Origin: Cohnella mopanensis
GTDB lineage: Bacteria; Bacillota; Bacilli; Paenibacillales; Paenibacillaceae
DNA length: 64,000 nucleotides
Direction: 5' to 3'
NCBI RefSeq assembly: GCF_022352055.1
Contig: NZ_JAKRWM010000001.1
Coordinates: 186,001 to 250,000, forward strand
The translations under genes and the position numbers were made by a program. Positions 26,692 through 37,911 of this stretch are shown here, piece after piece. The number at the start of each line of letters is the position of its first letter. Position 1 is the stretch's first letter. The notes beneath the pieces are model-generated. The model searched no databases and had not been told where the DNA came from. It was given only the letters and a program-made list of their open reading frames with translations.

Positions 26692-27990
26692 TTACTTCGA
26701 TTCGCCGTTCAGGTAATTGAAGAATGGTCCATCGACCCAGAAATCATACTGGATCAATTTCGCTTTCGGATCAAGCTTCTTGAATCCGGCGGTCACTTCC
26801 GCGGATTTTTCTTTTAAGGAGAAGGATTGAGCGTAGTAGTGCCCTTTCTCGATTTTGTTGTTCGTAATTTTTTTATAGTTTTTGAGCTCTGTTAAAGAGA
26901 AATACAACGGTTGCCACCAAGAGCCGTAAATAAGGCCGGGTTGGTTATCTTTGTTCTTCTTAGCGAACTTAAGCACGATTTGATCGAAGCGGGCTTTATC
27001 CGCAATTGTCGCGAATTCAAACGCCAGATCGTATTCTTTGGCGTATTCGATATAGTTTCCGTTCTCGATCTGCACGACTTCGTACAAGTCCGATACGCCG
27101 GGATCTCCCCATTCCTTCAAATAAATGAAGGCCGAAGTTTTGGGCTCGAATTGCACTTTGGCATCGATCTTCTCGCTGCGAAGCAAGCCGATGAGCTGTA
27201 GGGCATGTTTAAAGTCGGAGTGTCCGTATACGAGCGACAGCGAATCTATGAAATTAGCATCGTAACGGCTGTCTTTCAGATTGTAGCCCGTCACGAGATT
27301 TTCTTTTAACGCTTCGTCTACGACATTCCGCAATTCAGGAGCTTGAATAATGTCCGAAGTCCGATAGGCATCGAATAATTTGGCGTAAATGTCCGAATCC
27401 GACGATTTTCCGATATAGTGCTTGTATTGTCCTTTAGTTTCGAGAACTTTGCCTAGCAGGATGGTGGAGAGCGCAGAGGAGGCCGCGCCGTCATTCTTGA
27501 TTTCTCCATAATAATCGGACGGGAGCAAGCCGGTATCGACTGCGGCTGCCAACGCTTGAGCTTTCTTAGAGCCGTACGCGTCGGACTTCCAGTTCAATTT
27601 CAGCTTGGCTAGCGACTTCTTCGTTTTGTCGGCAGGGTATGTATAGGCAAGCTCTTCGAGGTCGGCGGCTTTCAAGGCAAGCTGTACGGCCTCAACCGAT
27701 TTCAGGCGAACGTTAGATTTGCCGGTCGTGGACACTTCGACCGCGGAAGAAGCAAGGATTGTATTGACGGCAGCAGCGTACTGTCCCTTCGTTACACTAT
27801 TTCCGATCGTGATATTGTATTTTTCCTTGAGGAATACGGCGTATTCTTTAGCTAGGGGAGACAATGCAAGGACGTTAGATGAAGTGCTGGATGCTGCCGA
27901 TGACCAGGATGGTGCACCTACGGCGGATGCCGATAAGAGGATGGCGGATGCTAGAAGTAGTTTGGAACCTAATCTGAGTTGTTTTTTCAT
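26692..27990 (-). CDS. Secreted protein of unknown function, possible degenerate SLH repeats
   Basis: About 432 residues with a clear signal peptide (KKQLRLGSKLLLASAILLSASAVGAPSWSSAAS, cleavage probably after SSA-A). The mature part is Lys/Ala/Leu-rich. Two or three segments (LAKEYAVFLKEKYNITIG-NSVTKGQYAAAVNTIL and AAAVDTGLLPSDYYGEIKNDGAASSALSTILLGKVL) recall the SLH pattern of a helix, loop and second helix, without the classical TRAE motif. No enzyme signature was recognised. GGAGG precedes two adjacent ATG codons at 27993 and 27990; the second has the better spacing of 7. It is monocistronic and ends at a bidirectional terminator. Confidence 0.75.
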   Translation of the reverse strand: MKKQLRLGSKLLLASAILLSASAVGAPSWSSAASSTSSNVLALSPLAKEYAVFLKEKYNITIGNSVTKGQYAAAVNTILASSAVEVSTTGKSNVRLKSVEAVQLALKAADLEELAYTYPADKTKKSLAKLKLNWKSDAYGSKKAQALAAAVDTGLLPSDYYGEIKNDGAASSALSTILLGKVLETKGQYKHYIGKSSDSDIYAKLFDAYRTSDIIQAPELRNVVDEALKENLVTGYNLKDSRYDANFIDSLSLVYGHSDFKHALQLIGLLRSEKIDAKVQFEPKTSAFIYLKEWGDPGVSDLYEVVQIENGNYIEYAKEYDLAFEFATIADKARFDQIVLKFAKKNKDNQPGLIYGSWWQPLYFSLTELKNYKKITNNKIEKGHYYAQSFSLKEKSAEVTAGFKKLDPKAKLIQYDFWVDGPFFNYLNGESK

Positions 27991-28261
27991 CATAAAACCT
28001 CCAATTATAATGGGATTACTCGGAAATATTAGTGTTGATCATATCACCTCGCTTTGAAAGCTGTCAATCTATTGTTAGTAATCATGCTTTAATAAACTAA
28101 GTCGGGGATGGTATACGGTGAGTGAAATAAAGTACCCAATGCGCTTTATGAAGGATTTCCCATAACTTTGTCGTATTTTATATTTTAAATAAATTTGTCA
28201 AATTTTTCATAAGTAACTAAGATCAACATAGTTAGATAATGGGAAAGATGAGGTCCTTGAA

Positions 28262-29113
28262 TTGAAAAAAATCCTGATTCTTATACTATCTTCGCTAATC
28301 CTCATGGTACTGCCAGCATGTGGTGGCTATTCCAAAGCTGAGAAACGAACGGCTAGAAATAATATGCAAAAGCATCTTGAGGAAAAATATAATCAGGAGT
28401 TCAACGTGGCGATCAGTGGAAATGTGCATTACATAACGATTGGCAACCCGTTTGGCGGTGGTATTGCGGGTTTAAAAGCGGAGGCTTATCCCGTTAACGA
28501 ACCCGAAAGAAAGTTTAGAGTGGAATATTGGGAAAAAAGCAATGTAATTGAAGATGGTTATATGGATTTGATTATGACAGATAGACTGATTGAACAAGTG
28601 CGAAAACAAGCGGCTCCTTTGTTGGGGGAATCGATAAAATTGGATGTCGTTTTTGATAATGGCCCATTCGAGAAACTGCCGGATAATAAATTTACATTGG
28701 CATCAACATTAGTCGACTATAATGCTGATTATTGGACTGGAATAGATTTTTTTGTCCCCCGCGACGAACCCATCGATAAGCGGAGAGAAGCCGTGATTAT
28801 AGATGAGCTACAAGATATACTAATAGAAAGTGGTTTGGAAGACTTTCACATCAGTGTTTATTATATGGAGAAAAAAGATTACGATAACTTAGAATCTACT
28901 CTAGCCTTAATTGAGGAAAAGAACGGCACTAGTGATTCGATGTCGATGTATGACTATTGTCGACCCAAAGAGTCATGCTGGATCGGTTCTGGAAGTGTTG
29001 AAAAGGGAGTAAAGGAATATACGGTGGAGAAAATACAGGAAAGATTTGATTTTAGAAAAGATATTTTGACAGTCGCCCATTCAGGTGAAACTTTGGACGT
29101 ATACCTTTGTTAG
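28262..29113 (+). CDS. Putative lipoprotein of unknown function
   Basis: This 283-residue protein has a lipoprotein signal (MKKILILILSSLILMVLPAC) with Cys20 as the lipid-attachment residue. The rest is a hydrophilic exported domain rich in Lys/Glu/Asp with no recognised motif. The TTG start at 28262 follows GAGGTCC by 6-8 bases. The gene and its upstream 260 bases are visibly richer in A+T than the surroundings and use more AAA/ATA/TTA-type codons, a sign of separate origin. Its last 29 bases overlap another open frame that carries on in +1 relative to this one, so the pair may be one longer protein interrupted by a frameshift. Confidence 0.7.
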   Translation: MKKILILILSSLILMVLPACGGYSKAEKRTARNNMQKHLEEKYNQEFNVAISGNVHYITIGNPFGGGIAGLKAEAYPVNEPERKFRVEYWEKSNVIEDGYMDLIMTDRLIEQVRKQAAPLLGESIKLDVVFDNGPFEKLPDNKFTLASTLVDYNADYWTGIDFFVPRDEPIDKRREAVIIDELQDILIESGLEDFHISVYYMEKKDYDNLESTLALIEEKNGTSDSMSMYDYCRPKESCWIGSGSVEKGVKEYTVEKIQERFDFRKDILTVAHSGETLDVYLC

Positions 29114-29357
29114 CATTATTGAAGATGTTTCAGTAATCCTTCTTTATCCAACCGATGCATCTTCAACGGCTGTGTATGATTATGTCATTCATAAGGCTGA
29201 CGGCAAATTGGACGAATTTAAGGATCAACAAATTGAGATTGGAAGAAACGATGTAATAAGGATGAAAAAGGGGGAATATTTGGAGCTTACGACTAAGGGG
29301 AGTAATTCTATTCAGACCAATGTTGATAAGAGTCAAATAACCGTTGTGAGAAATTGA
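29085..29357 (+). CDS. Hypothetical protein or frameshifted continuation of the lipoprotein
   Basis: The 90-residue frame has no signal peptide and no convincing ribosome binding site of its own before GTG 29085. Its sequence (SVILLYPTDASSTAVYDYVIHKADGKLDEFKDQQIEIGRN...) looks like a beta-rich extracellular domain, which would make sense as the C-terminal part of the lipoprotein that ends just inside it. Either this is a small coupled gene or the two are a single gene broken near 29085-29113. Function not recognised. A strong terminator follows at once. Confidence 0.45.
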   Translation: MKLWTYTFVSIIEDVSVILLYPTDASSTAVYDYVIHKADGKLDEFKDQQIEIGRNDVIRMKKGEYLELTTKGSNSIQTNVDKSQITVVRN

Positions 29358-29363
29358 CAAAGC

Positions 29364-29404
29364 GGAGCTGTCCCATAAGTGACTTATGGGACAGCTCCTT
29401 TCTT
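29364..29404 (+). terminator. Terminator, perfect 17-bp stem
   Basis: GGAGCTGTCCCATAAGT and ACTTATGGGACAGCTCC are perfect arms separated by one base, and TTTCTT follows. It ends the lipoprotein transcript. Confidence 0.85.
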
Positions 29405-29488
29405 CAATATTCGAGTTGGTAAAGTCGTAATAAATAAATGCAATAAGGTAACCGTTTCTTAAGATAAACGGAGGTCCCCCCAAACCCT

Positions 29489-30505
29489 TCAGTCGAGCTC
29501 TTCTTTGACGTCGGCGATGATCTCGTATGATCTCAAGCGGGCTTTGAAATCGTAAATTTGCGATGCGATGATCAGTTCGTTGGCGCCTGTTTCGCGGATG
29601 ACAGCCTGCATTCTGTCTCTTACTTGGTCTTTGTCTCCGATGACCGCATATCCGAATTGCCTCATAAGGGCCGCTTTTTCCTGGGGCGACCATAAGCCGT
29701 CCATGCTATCCACGGGAGGAGGTAATTGTCCGAATCTTCCGCGAATCATGTTAAGGAACGCCTGTTGTTGCGAAGTGGCAAGCCGTCTCGCCGTTTGCTC
29801 CGTGTCCGCGGCCGTAACGCTTAGTCCGACCATGACATGGGGCTTATCCAATGCGGCCGATGGCCGGAAATTACTGCGATAGATCTCCAATGCCGGCATT
29901 AAATAATCCGGCGCGAAATGGCTTGCGAACGCGAACGGAAGACCGAGCTGGCCTGCCAGTTGAGCGCTGAACCCGCTGGATCCGAGGAGCCAGATCGGGA
30001 TGTTCAACCCTTCGCCGGGAATGGCGCGGACGATGTTGCTAGCGGATCCCGACGACGGATCGAAGTAAGCGCGAAGCTCGCTAAGGAGCGCCGGAAAATC
30101 CTCTCCGCCGGCTCCGAGCCCTCTGCGCAATACGCGCGAAGCGGCTTGGTCGGAGCCGGGCGCCCTGCCGAGACCCAGATCGATCCGGTTCGGGTATAGG
30201 GATTCTAAAGTGCCAAATTGTTCGGCGATTACTAGCGGCGCATGGTTCGGCAACATGATGCCGCCCGATCCTACGCGAATCGTCGACGTTCCGGCCGCGA
30301 CATGTCCAATGACGACCGACGTAGCGGAGCTGGCGATGCCGGGCATGTTATGGTGTTCCGCTAACCAGAAGCGGTGATACCCCAATTTCTCCGCGTGCTG
30401 GGCAAGTTCGAGCGTATTGCGTAAAGAAACGGCAGGCGTGCTGCCTTCGATTATCGATGCGAGATCCAGAACCGACAATTTAACGGCTGGGGAAATCGTA
30501 GACAT
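29489..30505 (-). CDS. LLM-class flavin-dependent oxidoreductase (luciferase-like)
   Basis: This 338-residue TIM-barrel monooxygenase of the bacterial luciferase superfamily has [80 protein letters not shown], the hallmark N-terminal half of the MsnO8/YceB-like group. These enzymes use FMNH2 and oxygen on small organic substrates; the substrate is not predictable here. ATG 30505 has AGGAGG 9 bases upstream. It lies 28 bases downstream of the MarR gene on the same strand, so the two form an operon probably induced by a compound sensed by MarR. Confidence 0.93.
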   Translation of the reverse strand: MSTISPAVKLSVLDLASIIEGSTPAVSLRNTLELAQHAEKLGYHRFWLAEHHNMPGIASSATSVVIGHVAAGTSTIRVGSGGIMLPNHAPLVIAEQFGTLESLYPNRIDLGLGRAPGSDQAASRVLRRGLGAGGEDFPALLSELRAYFDPSSGSASNIVRAIPGEGLNIPIWLLGSSGFSAQLAGQLGLPFAFASHFAPDYLMPALEIYRSNFRPSAALDKPHVMVGLSVTAADTEQTARRLATSQQQAFLNMIRGRFGQLPPPVDSMDGLWSPQEKAALMRQFGYAVIGDKDQVRDRMQAVIRETGANELIIASQIYDFKARLRSYEIIADVKEELD

Positions 30506-30533
30506 GATAGGTGTCCTCCTCGTTTGGCGGAAG

Positions 30534-30971
30534 TTATTCGTCGTTCATATTCTCGATTAATTTCAGAAGGCATCCGTTTAAGGACGCAAGCTCGTCAAAC
30601 CGCATACATTCAAGGGACGCTAGATCCGTAAGAGTGCCCAATTGATCTAGCTCGGCAAGAGCTTGTTTGCCTTTGTCGGTTAATTGCACGAGAGTGATAC
30701 GCCGGTCTTCCTGCGCTTCATACGTCGTAACATATTGGCTTTGCTTCAGGCGCTCGATCATACCGGTCATGTTTTGCTTGGTCACGTGTGTATTTTTTCC
30801 CAGTTGTTTAAGGGATAAGTCACCGTTAGACAAGGTGGAAAGGATGAACCATTGATGGACGCTAGTCAGTCCCACCTTAGCTACGTGTTTACGGCCGATG
30901 CGTTCAAGCAAGTTGGAGCATCGAAAAATATTCATGACAATATTCCCGTGTAAATGATCGTTTTTATCCAA
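30534..30971 (-). CDS. MarR-family transcriptional regulator
   Basis: About 145 residues with the MarR winged helix: [71 protein letters not shown], where DRR marks the wing. TTG 30971 was chosen because GGAG lies 8 bases upstream. A TTG at 30992 gives a longer frame, but it lies inside a palindromic operator and only about 7 bases from the predicted transcription start, without a ribosome binding site. ATG 30935 is another possibility. It heads an operon with the luciferase-like oxidoreductase and is likely autorepressed. Confidence 0.88.
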   Translation of the reverse strand: MDKNDHLHGNIVMNIFRCSNLLERIGRKHVAKVGLTSVHQWFILSTLSNGDLSLKQLGKNTHVTKQNMTGMIERLKQSQYVTTYEAQEDRRITLVQLTDKGKQALAELDQLGTLTDLASLECMRFDELASLNGCLLKLIENMNDE

Positions 30972-30985
30972 ATGAGCAGCTCCAT

Positions 30986-31034
30986 TAGTCAATATATTGA
31001 CTATATCCTATTCAATTGAACGGAGGATGTCAAA
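30986..31034 (-). promoter_or_regulatory. MarR operon promoter with palindromic operator
   Basis: On the minus strand TTGACA (31034-31029), a 17-base spacer and TAGGAT (31011-31006) make a sigma-A type promoter. The perfect 18-bp palindrome TAGTCAATATATTGACTA (30986-31003) covers the expected start point near 30999. A bound MarR dimer would block initiation there. Confidence 0.65.
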
Positions 31035-31054
31035 TTGAATAAAATGGTTCGGCC

Positions 31055-31879
31055 TCATCCTCCGTGAGAACGCTTGAATTGCTCCGGGCTCATCCCCTCG
31101 GTTTTCTTAAACACGTAGCTGAAATAGCTAGGCGTTTCAAACCCTACCCGTACCGCGATCTCTTGCATTTTAAGGCTCGGTTCGCGGAACATCCATTCTT
31201 TGCTTTTGTTGATTCGCTCGCGATTGACATATTCCATGGGGCGCATTTTTAACGTGATTTTGAACAAGTGACAAAGATGCTGGGCGCTCACCCCGATACA
31301 TAGCGCCATCTCGTCGATCGTGATCGGGCGATTATAGTTGGCTTCGATGTATTGGGTTACCGGATGAAGTTTCATATAGTTATGTGCGGTAGAAGATGAG
31401 CTCGTCCAGACGTTTTTCATAAGATCGAGGAGAAAAGCGTAAAGCAGCTTCGAACATTCCATTCCCACGAAAGGATGGCCGGAGAGCGACATTGCATATA
31501 TCGTTTTCATGTGCAGGATCAAACTATCCGGTGAAGTAATCGTAAATACGCCCGAGCGCTCGATGCCGGCTTGCCGAAGCAGAGAGGGAATGAGGTTGCC
31601 GTTAAAAGAGATCCATTGAACATCCCAGGGCTCCGCTATAGGTTGATAGTGGTGAGCTTCGTTCGCGAATAGGAAAAAGCCTTGGCCTGGTTTGACGACA
31701 TAACGTTGACCGCCAACGACAAGTTCGCCCATCCCGGAATGCGCCTGCAACCATTGGAAATCGGGGAATCCTTCCGGTCTTCTCGTTCTATCTTGGTTTT
31801 CCCAATGTCCGACGCTGGTGAGGTAAATCGGCAACTGAGAGTCGGTTTCCGTTACAATGGGAAAAGAAGGAATGGTCAT
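31055..31879 (-). CDS. AraC-family regulator of the galactosidase locus
   Basis: About 274 residues. The N-terminal half is a cupin-like sugar-binding domain (RRPEGFPDFQWLQAHSGMGELVVGGQRYVVKPGQGFFLFANEAHHYQP). The C-terminal half is the AraC DNA-binding domain with two HTH motifs (ITIDEMALCIGVSAQHLCHLFK and KMQEIAVRVGFETPSYFSYVFKKTEGMSPEQFKR). ATG 31879 has GAAGGG about 10 bases upstream; an ATG at 31897 overlaps that site. It diverges from the beta-galactosidase gene 112 bases away and is expected to activate the lacZ/alpha-galactosidase pair on sensing galactosides. The gene at 49384 is organised in the same way. Confidence 0.92.
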   Translation of the reverse strand: MTIPSFPIVTETDSQLPIYLTSVGHWENQDRTRRPEGFPDFQWLQAHSGMGELVVGGQRYVVKPGQGFFLFANEAHHYQPIAEPWDVQWISFNGNLIPSLLRQAGIERSGVFTITSPDSLILHMKTIYAMSLSGHPFVGMECSKLLYAFLLDLMKNVWTSSSSTAHNYMKLHPVTQYIEANYNRPITIDEMALCIGVSAQHLCHLFKITLKMRPMEYVNRERINKSKEWMFREPSLKMQEIAVRVGFETPSYFSYVFKKTEGMSPEQFKRSHGG

Positions 31880-31976
31880 GTCGCTAATTCCCTTCATATT
31901 TTGATAGTTTGACGAAAATCTTTAGATATTAATAGGCTCGAAGTGATCTTATAATACGAATATAGTTATATTATGA

Positions 31977-35117
<3,141 letters not shown>

Positions 35118-35166
35118 AAAGACGGACCGGTTTGATCAAATAAGATGAACTTTGCAGGAGGAACAT

Positions 35167-37356
35167 ATGGGCATTTACTATAACGCGGAACATCGCGTAT
35201 TTCATTTGCAAGGACCGAATACGAGTTACGTTATCCAATTGAATAAGAACGGTGTCCCAATGCACGCTTACTGGGGACGTAAAGTGTCGGATGCGCCATG
35301 GGACGGAATGCTCGATTTCATTGAGCGCTCTTCTTTCTCGCCGAATCCTTATCCGGAGGATAGAACCATCTCGTTCGATACGCTTCCTCAAGAATACCCG
35401 GCATACGGAACGAGCGATTTTCGGCATCCGGCGTATCAAGTCCAACTTGCGGATGGTTCTACGATTACGGAGCTTGCCTACGTTGAGCATCGGATCGTGA
35501 ATGGTAAGCCGAAGTTAAGCGGATTGCCATCCACGTATACGGAAAAGGATGAAGAAGCTCAAACGTTGGAACTAGTCCTTCAGGATGAAAAATCGGGTAT
35601 GTGTGTCGTGCTTTCATACTCTGTATTTACGGACCATGATGCGATCGTCAGATCGGTTAAGCTAATTAATCAGGGTGGAACGACGCTGCGATTGCTCCGG
35701 GCGCTTAGCGGAAGCGTAGATTTCCGTCATGATCAATTCCACTTTCTGCAATTGTCGGGAGCTTGGGCTCGCGAGAGGGACTTATACAGGCGGCAAGTCG
35801 TGCCGGGAATTCAATCCGTCGAGAGCCGCAGAGGTTCAAGCAGTCACCAACAAAATCCATTCATCGCATTAGTCTCGCCTAACGCGGATGAAGAAAATGG
35901 CGAAGCATACGGCTTTAGTCTTGTATATAGCGGAAGCTTCGTCGCTCAGGCAGAAGTTGACCAGTTCCGGACAACCCGGGTATCGGTTGGAATTAATCCT
36001 TTTGACTTCGAATGGCGGTTAGAGCCGGGCGAAGAGTTTCAAACCCCCGAGCTCGTCATGGTTTATTCGGACGAAGGATTAGGAGGAATGTCGCGCTCGT
36101 ATCACCGGTTATACCGCAGCAGACTGTGTCGCGGAACTTATCGGGACCGGACAAGGCCGGTACTCGTGAATAATTGGGAAGCGACGTACTTCCAATTCAA
36201 TGCCGACAAGATTGAGAATATCGCCAAAGTCGGGCAGGAGCTCGGGATCGAGCTGTTCGTGCTAGATGACGGCTGGTTCGGCCATCGAGACAGCGACGAC
36301 TCTTCGCTCGGTGACTGGAAAGTCGATTATCGCAAGCTGCCAGGCGGCTTAGCCGATCTGGCGTCGCGGGTGAACCGACTCGACATGCAATTCGGTTTGT
36401 GGTTCGAGCCGGAGATGGTTTCGCCGGATAGCGAGCTGTATCGCGCCCATCCGGATTGGTGCTTGCATGTCGAGGGCCGTCGAAGAACGGAAGCGAGGCA
36501 ACAGCTAATACTAGATCTATCGCGCGAAGACGTGTGCGATTACTTGATCGAATCGGTAAGTTCCGTGTTGCGCTCCGCTCCCATTACTTACGTCAAATGG
36601 GATATGAATCGAAACATGACGGAGATCGGCTCGGCATTGCTGCCATCGCAGCGCCAGCGCGAAACAGCGCATCGTTACATGTTGGGGCTCTATCGCGTGC
36701 TCGAGACGATCACTTCCGAGTTTCCGGACATCCTGTTCGAGAGCTGTTCCGGCGGAGGCGGCCGTTTCGATCCGGGGATGCTTTACTACATGCCTCAGAC
36801 ATGGACTAGTGATAACACGGATGCCGTCAGCCGTCTGCGAATTCAGTACGGAACGAGCATGGTATATCCGGTCAGCGCTATGGGTGCCCACGTATCCGCG
36901 GTGCCGAACCATCAAGTGCACCGGATGACTTCGCTGAAGACGCGCGGTGACGTCGCGATGTCGGGCAATTTCGGTTACGAGCTTGACCTGACTCAGATGA
37001 CGGATGAAGAGAAGGCGCAAGTTAAAGATCAAGTGGAGCAGTATAAAGACATTCGCCACTTGGTGCAGTTCGGCGACTTCTATCGCCTTAGAAGTCCGTT
37101 CGAAGGCAACGATACCGCTTGGATCATGGTTGCCGCGGATCGTTCCGAGGCATTCGCGGTTTATATCCGCGTATTGGCCGAACCGAATGCTCCGCTGGAT
37201 TGGCTGAAGTTCCGGGGGCTTGACGCCTCGGCCCGTTACCGGGTGGAGGGCAGCGGTGCCGTCTACGGCGGGGACCAATTAATGTACGCCGGTGTCCCGA
37301 TCCCTCGCCTTCATGGCGACTATCAAAGCCATGTGTGGCGCCTTGTTCGTGTGTAG
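35167..37356 (+). CDS. Alpha-galactosidase, GH36 family
   Basis: This 729-residue enzyme removes alpha-1,6-galactose from melibiose, raffinose-type sugars and galactomannan pieces. The N-terminal beta-sandwich (35-330) precedes the barrel start RPVLVNNWEATYFQFN. The nucleophile is Asp479 in YVKWDMNR and the acid/base is Asp549 in TWTSDNTDA; a Cys/Gly-rich loop SCSGGGGRFDPGML binds substrate. Length and catalytic positions closely match the Geobacillus AgaA/AgaB enzymes. ATG 35167 has AGGAGG 5 bases upstream; a TTG at 35152 overlaps that site. There is no signal peptide, so the substrate must be imported. It is cotranscribed with the beta-galactosidase. Confidence 0.95.
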   Translation: MGIYYNAEHRVFHLQGPNTSYVIQLNKNGVPMHAYWGRKVSDAPWDGMLDFIERSSFSPNPYPEDRTISFDTLPQEYPAYGTSDFRHPAYQVQLADGSTITELAYVEHRIVNGKPKLSGLPSTYTEKDEEAQTLELVLQDEKSGMCVVLSYSVFTDHDAIVRSVKLINQGGTTLRLLRALSGSVDFRHDQFHFLQLSGAWARERDLYRRQVVPGIQSVESRRGSSSHQQNPFIALVSPNADEENGEAYGFSLVYSGSFVAQAEVDQFRTTRVSVGINPFDFEWRLEPGEEFQTPELVMVYSDEGLGGMSRSYHRLYRSRLCRGTYRDRTRPVLVNNWEATYFQFNADKIENIAKVGQELGIELFVLDDGWFGHRDSDDSSLGDWKVDYRKLPGGLADLASRVNRLDMQFGLWFEPEMVSPDSELYRAHPDWCLHVEGRRRTEARQQLILDLSREDVCDYLIESVSSVLRSAPITYVKWDMNRNMTEIGSALLPSQRQRETAHRYMLGLYRVLETITSEFPDILFESCSGGGGRFDPGMLYYMPQTWTSDNTDAVSRLRIQYGTSMVYPVSAMGAHVSAVPNHQVHRMTSLKTRGDVAMSGNFGYELDLTQMTDEEKAQVKDQVEQYKDIRHLVQFGDFYRLRSPFEGNDTAWIMVAADRSEAFAVYIRVLAEPNAPLDWLKFRGLDASARYRVEGSGAVYGGDQLMYAGVPIPRLHGDYQSHVWRLVRV

Positions 37357-37438
37357 AGTGGCAATCGCTACCCTGTAGTCCTCCATTTGCATATTTCTCC
37401 AATAACTTGAAGAGACTATCCTCTTGGAGGTGGTCTCA

Positions 37439-37678
37439 ATGGATCAACAAAGCGACAAGCAGCAGATCGTAGCCGTACGCAAGAACGGCGACGGAGATAT
37501 CGTGGAGTTCCAGTTGTCTTCAGGCCAAGTCGTCGGCTACAAAGAAGCGCAGCAAATGGCGAAGAACGAGCAGATCGAGAACGTTAACGTATTCAAGGGA
37601 CGCGACGGGGACGAGCATCTGCGTTCCGATCCGGACGGCCGAGAAGATAACAATCTCGATAATTTGCCGACATTCTAA
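37439..37678 (+). CDS. DUF3892 small protein
   Basis: This 79-residue hydrophilic protein has the DUF3892 pattern: QIVAVRKNGDGDIVEFQLSSGQVVGYKEAQQMAKNEQIENVNVFKGRDGDEHLRSDPDGREDNNLDNLPTF, with the short strand-rich N-terminus and the RDG..LRS-DPDG motif. Function unknown; common in Bacillales. GGAGG lies 9 bases before ATG 37439. A terminator follows. Confidence 0.85.
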   Translation: MDQQSDKQQIVAVRKNGDGDIVEFQLSSGQVVGYKEAQQMAKNEQIENVNVFKGRDGDEHLRSDPDGREDNNLDNLPTF

Positions 37679-37686
37679 ATTAACGC

Positions 37687-37726
37687 AAGGAAACCGTTGC
37701 ACTAGGGACGGTTTCTTTGTTTTTTT
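37687..37726 (+). terminator. Terminator after the DUF3892 gene
   Basis: AAGGAAACCGT pairs with ACGGTTTCTTT (one G-T pair), followed by a run of T. Confidence 0.8.
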
Positions 37727-37751
37727 CAATAATAGGCCGCGCTCTATCAAC

Positions 37752-37763
37752 TCGTATGTACAA
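37752..37763. promoter_or_regulatory. Upstream AraR-like box
   Basis: TCGTATGTACAA resembles the core of the Bacillus AraR operator (TTGTACGTACAA). It lies about 110 bases upstream of a second, better box, so a loop between the two is possible. Confidence 0.5.
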
Positions 37764-37820
37764 CATCATATTATTTGTTAATAAGACCATACAACCTAAT
37801 CGAAATTATAAAATAATATG

Positions 37821-37875
37821 TTGTCATTAGCGCATTCGCGCTGTAGAATGAAACTGTAATCATGTACGTACAAGT
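37821..37875 (+). promoter_or_regulatory. araA promoter with AraR-like operator
   Basis: TTGTCA (37821-37826), a 17-base spacer and TAGAAT (37844-37849) form a sigma-A promoter. The perfect palindrome TGTACGTACA (37863-37872), extended as TCATGTACGTACAAGT, matches the AraR box and covers the region just after the start point, where it would repress araA without arabinose. Confidence 0.7.
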
Positions 37876-37911
37876 TGATCATACCTATACGATACTTAGG
37901 AGGATTCCTTC

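Noticed and set aside
36517..37278. 253-codon minus-strand open frame inside the alpha-galactosidase gene
   Set aside because: It lies fully opposite a gene with intact catalytic motifs, its translation is His/Arg-rich without domain features, and it has no ribosome binding site.
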